Source: Larkinella rosea
Lineage (GTDB): Bacteria; Bacteroidota; Bacteroidia; Cytophagales; Spirosomataceae
Length of the DNA: 64,000 bases
Assembly (NCBI RefSeq): GCF_003858635.1
Contig: NZ_RQJO01000016.1
Coordinates: 1 to 64,000 of the forward strand
Direction: 5' to 3'
The notes beneath the pieces were generated by a model. The model worked only from the letters and a program-made list of their open reading frames with translations, did no database searches and had not been told where the DNA came from. Below, in pieces: positions 43,192-50,696 of this stretch (the stretch's first letter is position 1; each line of letters begins with the position of its first letter). Made by a program: the position numbers and the translations under genes.

Positions 43192-45648
43192 TTAGAATTT
43201 GAAATTATACGTCGCGGAGGGAATCAGCGTGGCAAAAACGGAATATCGCACGGCTTCGGCCACCGGAATCTGAACCTGCTCGCCGTTCATCGTCACCGTC
43301 CGTTTGTCTTCGGCCTGCCGGAAAAAAACCGAGAACGGATTCTTGCGACCGTACGAATTATAGACCGAGAACACCCAGTTGCTCTCCCATTTCTGCGTCG
43401 GTTTTTTCTTGCGGTTTTGCAAGGTGGCAGCCAGGTCTAAGCGGTGGTACGGCGGAATCCGGTAGTTGTTGCGCGAATTTTCAGCGTTGTGCGGCACCAG
43501 ATAGCCCTGGAAAATATAGCCGTTGGTCGGGAATGTGCCGGGCGTGCCGGTCGCAAACGCAAACGTGGCCGAGAAACTCCAGCGTTTGTTGAGGTCATAC
43601 AGCGCGACAACGTTGACGGTATGCCGTTTGTCGAAACGCGTTGGAAACCAGCGGTTATTGTTGATACCGTCCACAAACCGTTCGGTTTTGGCCAATGTGT
43701 AACTCACCCAGCCCGTCAGATCGCCCTTGTTCTTTTTCACGAAAAATTCGGCTCCGTAAGCCCGGCCTTTGCCGTTCAGCAGGTCGCCTTCGAGGTATTT
43801 GTTCAGCAGCAAATCCGCGCCATCGATGTAATCGACCTGATTTTGCAGCCATTTGTAATACAGTTCAACCGACACTTCGTATTCCGTACCGGTTTTGCCC
43901 AAATTCCGGAAATACCCCCCGGCGATCTGGTCGGCAATCTGCGGTTTGATGTTGTTGGTCGATGGCGTCCAGACGTCCAGCGGGGTCGAAGCCGTGGTGT
44001 TCGAAACGAGGTGAATGTACTGCGCCAGCCGGTTGTAACTCACTTTCAGCGAACTAACGTCATTCAGCTCATATTTGGCCGAAAACCGGGGCTCCCAGTT
44101 ACCGTACGTTTTGATGGGTTCACCACGGTCGTATTTCGTAGTTAAAACCGGAAACCGGCGCTGACCGGCCGGAACACCAGTCTGAAATTCGTACGCTTCG
44201 CCGGGGCCGATGTAGTTATAGAGCGAATACCGCAGGCCGTATTGCAGCTGCAGTTTTTTGGAAACCAGTTGTTCGTTACCGATGTACAATGCACTTTCCA
44301 GCGCATATTTATTTTCCAGACCGAACGTCCGCACCTCACCCCCGCTGGCGGCATTGGCAATTCCCGGCTGAAAATCGTAGACAATGGCCTGACCACCGAA
44401 CGTCAGTGTGTTGTTTTTCAGGAACAGCGTAAAATCCGGCTTGAGGCTATAATTGACAATGCCCGATTTCCAGTTGAAAAAGTCTTTGGGATCTTTGCGT
44501 TTTAAGTCGCTGTCCAACAGGTAGTCATAATTGCTGTAGAAAGCCGTGGTGTTCAGAAACAGCTTGTCGCTGAACACGTGATTCCAGCGCAAACTGGTGG
44601 TGGTGTTTCCCCAGTTAAACCCGAAATCGGCCCCGAACACGTCGCGACCGAGGTAACCCGAGGCATAAATGGTGTTTTTGGCGTTGATGCGGTAATTGGC
44701 TTTGGCCGTCAGGTCGTAGAAATAAAACCGGGAGCCTTTCAGGTCGCCGGACAGAAACGGTTTGGCCAGCACGTCGGCATACGACCGGCGACCGGCAATA
44801 ATAAACGATCCCCGTGCTTCTCCTTCCTTGTTTTTGAACAGCGGCTGCTCAACGGTTAAGCGACTGAAAATAAGGCCAATTCCACCCGAAACTGTGGTTT
44901 TCTTGGAATTTCCTTCCTTCATCCGAACGTCGAGAATGGACGAAATCCGCCCGCCGTACACCGCCGGAATCCCGCCTTTCACCAGCTTCACGTCTTTCAC
45001 CGCATCGGGATTGAAAACCGAGAAAAAACCGAAAAGGTGGGAAGAGTTGTAAACCGGTGCTTCGTCGAGTAACACGAGATTCTGATCGACGTTACCGCCC
45101 CGCACGTTGAAACCCGTTGCGCCCTCACCGACCGTCGAAACGCCCGGCAGCAGTTGAATGCTCCGAATGACGTCGACCTCGCCCAGCAGCGCCGGAATTT
45201 TCTGGATCGTTTTCATTTCGACCCGGTTCACGCTCATTTCGATGTTTTTAACATTATCGTCTTCGCGCTTGGTCGAAACCGTAACTTCCTGCAAATCACG
45301 GCCTTCTTCTTTCAGTTCGATATCCAGCCGAACGTTCTGGCTGGTCAGATCGACCGTGCGGTTTTGTTTGGTAAACCCGACGTAGGTATACACCAAGTTG
45401 TACGTGCCGAGCGGTAAGGTCAGCGAATAATAGCCGTAGGAATTGGTGGTGATACCCGAGCCGGTTTCTTTCACGAACACCGAAACGCCGATCAATCCTT
45501 CCCCGTTGGCGGCATCCTTGATGTAACCACTTACCGTCGCCTGGGCATTCGTTCGTCGGCTGGCCGAAACCGCATCGGGCGCTGGCTGCGCCAGAACGGC
45601 CGAACACGCCAGCATCATCAGAAAAAAAGAGTGTAAGAACTGTTTCAT
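43192..45648 (-). CDS. TonB-dependent outer-membrane receptor
   Basis: 818 residues from the ATG at 45648 (MKQFLHSFFLMM), which gives a signal peptide; an upstream ATG at 45708 does not. A CarboxypepD_reg-like domain (ATVSGYIKDAANGEGLIGVSV...YGYYSLTLPLGTYNLVYTYVGF) is followed by a plug (VDVIRSIQLLPGVSTVGEGATGFNVRGG, SSHLFGFFSVFNPDAVKDV) and a 22-strand barrel ending SATYNFKF. It imports a ligand with energy from TonB. The partner DUF4249 gene follows directly. Confidence 0.93.
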   Translation of the reverse strand: MKQFLHSFFLMMLACSAVLAQPAPDAVSASRRTNAQATVSGYIKDAANGEGLIGVSVFVKETGSGITTNSYGYYSLTLPLGTYNLVYTYVGFTKQNRTVDLTSQNVRLDIELKEEGRDLQEVTVSTKREDDNVKNIEMSVNRVEMKTIQKIPALLGEVDVIRSIQLLPGVSTVGEGATGFNVRGGNVDQNLVLLDEAPVYNSSHLFGFFSVFNPDAVKDVKLVKGGIPAVYGGRISSILDVRMKEGNSKKTTVSGGIGLIFSRLTVEQPLFKNKEGEARGSFIIAGRRSYADVLAKPFLSGDLKGSRFYFYDLTAKANYRINAKNTIYASGYLGRDVFGADFGFNWGNTTTSLRWNHVFSDKLFLNTTAFYSNYDYLLDSDLKRKDPKDFFNWKSGIVNYSLKPDFTLFLKNNTLTFGGQAIVYDFQPGIANAASGGEVRTFGLENKYALESALYIGNEQLVSKKLQLQYGLRYSLYNYIGPGEAYEFQTGVPAGQRRFPVLTTKYDRGEPIKTYGNWEPRFSAKYELNDVSSLKVSYNRLAQYIHLVSNTTASTPLDVWTPSTNNIKPQIADQIAGGYFRNLGKTGTEYEVSVELYYKWLQNQVDYIDGADLLLNKYLEGDLLNGKGRAYGAEFFVKKNKGDLTGWVSYTLAKTERFVDGINNNRWFPTRFDKRHTVNVVALYDLNKRWSFSATFAFATGTPGTFPTNGYIFQGYLVPHNAENSRNNYRIPPYHRLDLAATLQNRKKKPTQKWESNWVFSVYNSYGRKNPFSVFFRQAEDKRTVTMNGEQVQIPVAEAVRYSVFATLIPSATYNFKF

Positions 45649-45671
45649 AGATTGGCTGCAGTATTGAGAAA

Positions 45672-45679
45672 CAAAGGTA
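45672..45679 (-). promoter_or_regulatory. -7 element of the TonB receptor/DUF4249 unit
   Basis: The minus strand reads TACCTTTG, an exact TAnnTTTG match 24 bases from the start at 45648; the -33 box is weak. The 45649-45900 gap otherwise shows no gene. Confidence 0.5.
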
Positions 45680-45900
45680 GGTTCACTGTAGTTGTTGAAT
45701 GACAGCAAAGGTCGGCTTTCCCCTCATCATATAGGATAAAAAAATGATGAACCGCCAAAATTCGATTCCGAAAGGCACGGGTGGTTGGATAAAATTGACG
45801 AAAAACCCATTATCTGCTTTTCATTCCGAAATCCTTTCAACAGTTGCGCCCGAATGTAGTTAGTTAGGTACAACCTGTATTTTCCCCAATTAGAAACGGT

Positions 45901-47013
45901 ATGAGTGAATTGAAAGAACTCGGTTTAGGCGTCATTGGTTTCGGCGGTTTTGGCCTTTTTGCCACTCAGCATTTCCTCCAAACTCCTCACGTCAAGCTCA
46001 TTGGCATCGCCGGTTCCCAGCGCGAGGAAGCAGTCCGGGCCGCCAACCGGTTTGGAGCCACCAACTTCAGTACCATCGACGAGTTGCTGGCCCAGCCAGA
46101 CCTCGACATCGTGTACATCGCCACCCCGCCTTTTCTGCATTACGAACAGTCGATGCAGGCCCTCCGAGCCGGAAAACACGTGATTTGTGAAAAACCGCTG
46201 GCCATGAATGCTGAACAGGGCCGCGAGATGGTGGCATTTGCTGAAAGCAAGGGTTTGCTGATGGTGACCAACCTGATGCAGCGTTACAATCCGATGTTTG
46301 ATCGTATTAAAACGCTGATCGACAAGAAAATACTGGGCGAATTTCTGCACGGTTATTTCGAGAATTACGCGGGCGACGAAGGGTTGTCGCCCCAGCACTG
46401 GTTCTGGAACCGCGAGCTGAGTGGCGGTATTTTCATTGAACACGGCGTTCATTTCTTCGATCTGTTTGCAGGCTGGCTGGGCGAAGGCCAGGTGGAAGCC
46501 GCGCAGGTCTGCCTCCGCGACGGAACCGAACTCGAAGATCAGGTGCAGGCAACGGTGCGCTACGGAAACCGGCTCGTGAACTTTTACCACGGTTTTACGC
46601 AGGTAGGCCGGATGGATCGGCAGGAAATGCGGCTTTTGTTCGAACGGGGCGATGTGACCCTGCACGAATGGGTGCCGACGCGGGCGGAGATCCGGGGGCT
46701 GGTCGACGAAGCCGGGACACGGGCGCTGATGGATCTGTTTCCGGGATCGATGCTGGATATTACGGGCAATTACGGCGGCAAAGACCGGGCGGTTCGCGGC
46801 CGCAACAAGGAGTTTGAGGCCACCCAGCAGGTCCAGATACGGTACGGTTTCGATCACAACAAAATGCACCTCTACGGTGAACTGCTCCGGCTCATGTTCC
46901 GCGACCAGACGGCTTTTATCCGCTATCCCGAAACGCACCGGAAAATTACGGAACAGAACGGCCTGACTTCGTTGCTGACGGCGGTGGATGCCGATCGGCT
47001 GGCGCATCGTTAG
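45901..47013 (+). CDS. Gfo/Idh/MocA family oxidoreductase
   Basis: 370 residues, ATG at 45901. N-terminal NAD(P)-binding Rossmann fold GLGVIGFGGFGLFATQHF, with LLAQPDLDIVYIATPPFLHYE and the active-site Lys in CEKPLAMNAEQG. The C-terminal domain contains GGIFIEHGVHFFDLFAGWLG (family His). Such enzymes oxidise or reduce sugars and cyclitols; the substrate cannot be told from sequence. The long reading frame on the opposite strand is a shadow. A large palindrome follows the stop. Confidence 0.88.
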   Translation: MSELKELGLGVIGFGGFGLFATQHFLQTPHVKLIGIAGSQREEAVRAANRFGATNFSTIDELLAQPDLDIVYIATPPFLHYEQSMQALRAGKHVICEKPLAMNAEQGREMVAFAESKGLLMVTNLMQRYNPMFDRIKTLIDKKILGEFLHGYFENYAGDEGLSPQHWFWNRELSGGIFIEHGVHFFDLFAGWLGEGQVEAAQVCLRDGTELEDQVQATVRYGNRLVNFYHGFTQVGRMDRQEMRLLFERGDVTLHEWVPTRAEIRGLVDEAGTRALMDLFPGSMLDITGNYGGKDRAVRGRNKEFEATQQVQIRYGFDHNKMHLYGELLRLMFRDQTAFIRYPETHRKITEQNGLTSLLTAVDADRLAHR

Positions 47014-47015
47014 AC

Positions 47016-47090
47016 CGGAACGCGGATTGAACGGATTTTCACGGATCAAAACTGATTGTATCCGTGAAAATCCGTTCAATCCGCGTTCCG
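47016..47090. repeat. Perfect 31-bp inverted repeat (REP-like) after the oxidoreductase gene
   Basis: Arms 47016-47046 and 47060-47090 are perfect complements around a 13-base loop, beginning 3 bases after the stop. The arms contain GCGGATTGAACGGATTTTC, a word of the type found in dispersed intergenic palindromes of other bacteria. No U-tract follows, so a dispersed REP-like element fits better than a plain terminator. Confidence 0.8.
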
Positions 47091-47212
47091 ATCACAACTC
47101 CCACGCAACCGATCCGACATACTTATCGTATCGAAACTTTATGTAACTTACAACTCCCTTACTACCAGAGTGCTATTGACACTATCGTTCGAATCACTAA
47201 CCTTTTCGTGAC

Positions 47213-48322
47213 ATGAAAAAAATGTATTTTCTGCTGGCGGTCGGTTTTGCCGGAATCGTTTTGCTGGCCACCACCACGCGGACGAAAAAACCGTATGGGT
47301 TGACGGTTGGAACGCCCGAAATCAAGTCGATTAATGCGCTGACGTTTAGCCCGAACGGAATTCTGTTCGTGGGGGATGCCAAAGGCGGTTCCATCTTCGC
47401 CATCGACACCAAAGATGCCGCGGTGACCGGCCAGGCCGCTCCGGTTGAAATCAAGAACGTCGATCAGAAGATTGCCGCCCTGCTGGGTACCGAAGTGCAA
47501 AACATTACCATTCAGGACATTGCCGTCAATCCGGTTTCTAAAAAAACCTACATCGCCGTTCAGCACAGCGACGGCACCCCGGTTTTACTCCGGGTGGAAG
47601 GAGATAAAATTCAGCCGGTTTCGACCAAAAACGTCGAATTTTCGAGCCTCGCGCTGAACAACCTGCCGTCGGCCGATGCCAAAGACCGCCGGGGCGAATC
47701 GATCCGGGTGTCCGCCATTTCCGACATGGGATTTGCCGATGGGAAAGTGCTGGTGAGCGGCTTGTCGGGCCAGGAATTCAACTCGACGTTCCGCAGCATT
47801 CCGTTTCCGTTTACCGACAAACAGGATCAGGCATCGCTCGAGATTTACCACGCGGCCCACGGCAAATACGAAACCCTGTCGCCCATCAAAACCTTCACGA
47901 CGGCCGAAATCAAAGGCAAAAAGTACCTGGTGGCCAGTTATACCTGCACGCCCCTCGTGCTGTTCCCGATGGATGAGCTGAAAGCCGGCAACCACGTGAA
48001 AGGCCGGACGGTGGCCGAAATGGGCAGCGGAAATTCCCCGCTCGACATCGTTACGATGAAGAAAGGCGACGACTCGTTTCTGGTCATGGCCAATTCCAGC
48101 CGACCGGTTTTTAAAGTGAAATACAAAAACATTGAAGGTTATCAGGGCTCGCTGACCACGCCGGTGGAAGAAAGTTTTGCCACGGCGGGCGTCCAGTTCG
48201 TTTCGTTGCCAGTGACCAACGTCATCCAACTCGACAAACTCGACGACACCCGAATGGTGATGCTGCAACGCCGATCGAACGGTAATCTTGACCTGTGGAC
48301 GTCCAGTGACCGGTATTTGTAA
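47213..48322 (+). CDS. Exported protein, probable beta-propeller, unrecognised
   Basis: 369 residues, ATG at 47213. An N-terminal hydrophobic signal or anchor (MYFLLAVGFAGIVLLATTT) is followed by repeated strands (INALTFSPNGILFVGDAKGG, ITIQDIAVNPVSKKTYIAV, ISDMGFADGKVLVSGL, GNSPLDIVTMKKGDDSFLVM), as in a propeller. I do not recognise a named family. It is followed 31 bases later by a lipoprotein gene on the same strand, so the two probably act together at the cell envelope. Confidence 0.7.
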   Translation: MKKMYFLLAVGFAGIVLLATTTRTKKPYGLTVGTPEIKSINALTFSPNGILFVGDAKGGSIFAIDTKDAAVTGQAAPVEIKNVDQKIAALLGTEVQNITIQDIAVNPVSKKTYIAVQHSDGTPVLLRVEGDKIQPVSTKNVEFSSLALNNLPSADAKDRRGESIRVSAISDMGFADGKVLVSGLSGQEFNSTFRSIPFPFTDKQDQASLEIYHAAHGKYETLSPIKTFTTAEIKGKKYLVASYTCTPLVLFPMDELKAGNHVKGRTVAEMGSGNSPLDIVTMKKGDDSFLVMANSSRPVFKVKYKNIEGYQGSLTTPVEESFATAGVQFVSLPVTNVIQLDKLDDTRMVMLQRRSNGNLDLWTSSDRYL

Positions 48323-48353
48323 GACGTATCAACGAATCAGGATCAGGCTGTGC

Positions 48354-49481
48354 ATGATGCAGGGCCTGATCTTTTTTGTGTTTATCGGTTTTTTCGCCTG
48401 CCAGAAAACCGCCGAAACAACCGGAATTACCGTACGCTGGAACAACAACCGTGCGACCGGAATTGCCATTCCCCAAAATCGACTCGCTTCTTTTTCGCTC
48501 GATTCAATAAGCCAATTGCTAAGCGTTCGGCTGGCCAAAACCGGTGCGCAACCCGCCATTCTGGGCGAGTACCAGTTGGCGGACAACGCCGTTATTTTTG
48601 AACCGCTGATTCCGTTTACGCGCGGTCTGCGGTACGAAGTCTGGCTGAGAAACCAACGGCTCGACGGTTTTGAGATACCGCTGGCCGACCCGAAAGACGC
48701 GCCCGAACTGCTCGCGGTCTATCCGTCGCAGGATTCCTTGCCCGATAATTTACTCAAAATCTACCTGCGGTTTTCGCGACCCATGCGCGAAGGGCAATCG
48801 CCGAAATACGTGGCTTTACTGAAAAACCGCACCGACACGGTTCCCGGTGTTTTCCTCGACCTGCAACCCGAACTCTGGAACCCCGACCGCACGATGCTGA
48901 CGCTGTGGCTTGATCCCGGCCGCATCAAACGCGATTTGCAGCCCAACAAACGGCTCGGTGCGCCCCTGCAAAAGTCCCTTCAGTATCAGCTCGTTGTATC
49001 GGCACTTTGGCCCGATCAGCAGGGTGCGAAACTGGCAAAAGCGTTCACGAAGGCGTTCGTTACCATTCCGCGCGATAGCCTTTCGCCCAACCCCAACCGC
49101 TGGCAGATCAAACCGCCCGCAGCGGACGGAAACCAGCCGCTGGACATAACGTTTGGCGAACCGCTCGATTACAGTTTATTGACCGAAACGCTGCATGTGA
49201 TCGGGAATGATGGCAAACCTATTACGGGCAAGTGGCACATCGGTGACGAAGAAAAAACCGCCCGCTTCAAACCGGCGCAGAACTGGAAACCGGGGCGTTA
49301 CACCCTGCGGATCGAAGCACGGTTGGAAGACCTGGCCGGGAACAACCTCAACCGCCCCTTTGACCGCGATCTGACGCAAAAAACCGTTTCCGTCGCTTCG
49401 GCGAGCTTTTTTGAGCGTTCGTTTCGCATCAGTCGCCCCCCTTCCGGCAGTGATGCTGCCCTTATCCAGGGAACTCCGTAA
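48354..49481 (+). CDS. Lipoprotein with Ig-like (SbsA-type) segments
   Basis: 375 residues from the ATG at 48354 (MMQGLIFFVFIGFFACQK); the upstream in-frame start would overlap the previous gene. A signal with lipid-attachment Cys (FFAC) is followed by Ig-like beta-sandwich segments with the SbsA-type word LKIYLRFSRPMREGQ and later QPLDITFGEPLDYSLL and FKPAQNWKPGRYTLRIEARLEDLAGN. No catalytic motif is seen. Probably a surface or periplasmic partner of the propeller protein upstream. Confidence 0.7.
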   Translation: MMQGLIFFVFIGFFACQKTAETTGITVRWNNNRATGIAIPQNRLASFSLDSISQLLSVRLAKTGAQPAILGEYQLADNAVIFEPLIPFTRGLRYEVWLRNQRLDGFEIPLADPKDAPELLAVYPSQDSLPDNLLKIYLRFSRPMREGQSPKYVALLKNRTDTVPGVFLDLQPELWNPDRTMLTLWLDPGRIKRDLQPNKRLGAPLQKSLQYQLVVSALWPDQQGAKLAKAFTKAFVTIPRDSLSPNPNRWQIKPPAADGNQPLDITFGEPLDYSLLTETLHVIGNDGKPITGKWHIGDEEKTARFKPAQNWKPGRYTLRIEARLEDLAGNNLNRPFDRDLTQKTVSVASASFFERSFRISRPPSGSDAALIQGTP

Positions 49482-49695
49482 GTTCTGAAGACGGCCACTC
49501 TTCGCACGATCCGGTTGGAATCGATTGAATTAGCGTTTACCTTTGCCGCACTGCTTATTCGAATCATCACATACCGACCTTCTCCGAAAACGCCCGCCGA
49601 AAACCGGTAGGTTGTTTTCAGTTGCGCTCCACGTTTCAGTGGGGCCTTAGGCTCTTATTGCCTGACCATTCATTCCATTCCTTTCTTTTTTATCG

Positions 49696-50529
49696 ATGAA
49701 AACAAACGGTTTCATCCCGGTTTTGCTGTGCGTCGCGGTTTCCATGACGACCGTTGCGTACTCGCAAACCGTTTCCCAAAAGCGCATCACCATGCAAACC
49801 ATAGCAGAAAACAAGCAGATCATTCGTGATTTTTACCGGCGCACCGTCGCCAACGGCGATCTCGAATTCGCCAACCAGATCATTGCCGACGACTACATTC
49901 AGCACAGCCCAATGGTCAAACCGGGGAAAGCGGGCTTGCTGGAGGCCCTGGCGGCCATGAAACAACTACCCAAACCAGCCTCTACGACCAAACCGTTCAT
50001 GCGGCTCATTGCGGAAGATGATTTGGTGGTGACCAACATGAGTTTTGAAATGGCCGGCCAGTTGATGGCGGTGATTGATCTGTTCCGGTTGCGAAACGGG
50101 CAGGTGGTTGAGCATTGGGACGCCATGCAGAAACAGCCTGAAACGACGTTGAACGGCCATCCCATGCTGGACGGAGCCGTCGAAATCGAAGATTTACCGG
50201 CAACGGAAGCGAATAAAAAAACCGTTGCGGAGTTTTACGAGCGGATTTTGATAAACCGGAAAATCGAGTTTCTGAGTGATTATGTGGCGTCGGATCTCGT
50301 TCAGCACATTCCGGAAATCGCCAACGGACCGGACGGTTTACGACAGTATTGGCAACAGAAAGGCGACGGTTTTGTCGTTCAGAATGTGCTCCGAATTATC
50401 AGCGAAGGCAATTTTGTAGTTGTTCAGGCCGACGGGCAGCTCGATCAAAAACCGGTTACGTTTTACGACGTATACCGACTGAGCCAGGGAAAGATTGTAG
50501 AACAGTGGGGGGTTAAAACAACTAGTTGA
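49696..50529 (+). CDS. Exported protein with two SnoaL-like domains
   Basis: 277 residues, ATG at 49696; signal peptide about 1-23 (...VAYSQ). Two tandem SnoaL-like (NTF2 fold) domains: first NKQIIRDFYRRTVANGDLEFANQIIADDYIQHSP, second NKKTVAEFYERILINRKIEFLSDYVASDLVQHIP. Both have the conserved H and a closing FRLRNGQVVEHWD / YRLSQGKIVEQWG. SnoaL-like proteins are often small cyclases, isomerases or binding proteins; the reaction is unknown. It has no close partner gene. The 49482-49695 gap before it shows no gene. Confidence 0.8.
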   Translation: MKTNGFIPVLLCVAVSMTTVAYSQTVSQKRITMQTIAENKQIIRDFYRRTVANGDLEFANQIIADDYIQHSPMVKPGKAGLLEALAAMKQLPKPASTTKPFMRLIAEDDLVVTNMSFEMAGQLMAVIDLFRLRNGQVVEHWDAMQKQPETTLNGHPMLDGAVEIEDLPATEANKKTVAEFYERILINRKIEFLSDYVASDLVQHIPEIANGPDGLRQYWQQKGDGFVVQNVLRIISEGNFVVVQADGQLDQKPVTFYDVYRLSQGKIVEQWGVKTTS

Positions 50530-50532
50530 TAG

Positions 50533-50675
50533 CCCCCGGTTTTAACCGTGGGGCCCTGAACGTACCCCTTGGTCGTGTTTAACCGTTTTAACGGTTTCGG
50601 TTGATCACCAAAACCGTTAAAACGGTTGTATAATTTCGCGAAAATGTTTCGTAATCCCACGGTTAAAACCAGGGG
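50533..50675. terminator. Nested palindromes between the SnoaL-like gene and copA
   Basis: The outer arms GGTTTTAACCGTGGG (50538-50552) and its exact complement (50656-50670) enclose an inner near-perfect hairpin (50581-50599 with 50609-50627). The inner stem contains AACCGTTTTAACGGTT. The convergent genes end on both sides, so a two-way terminator is likely, but the double nesting is unusual. Confidence 0.65.
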
Positions 50676-50696
50676 TTGATTTCGACTTTTTTATTC

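Noticed and set aside
45925-47079. 384-codon frame opposite the Gfo/Idh/MocA gene
   Set aside because: Antisense shadow; His/Arg/Gln-rich composition typical of the complement of a GC-biased gene, and it extends into the palindrome.
47176-47205. TTG-N19-TAACCTTT before the propeller protein gene
   Set aside because: The spacing is right, but it would place the transcript start at or after the ATG at 47213, and the -7 box has two mismatches.
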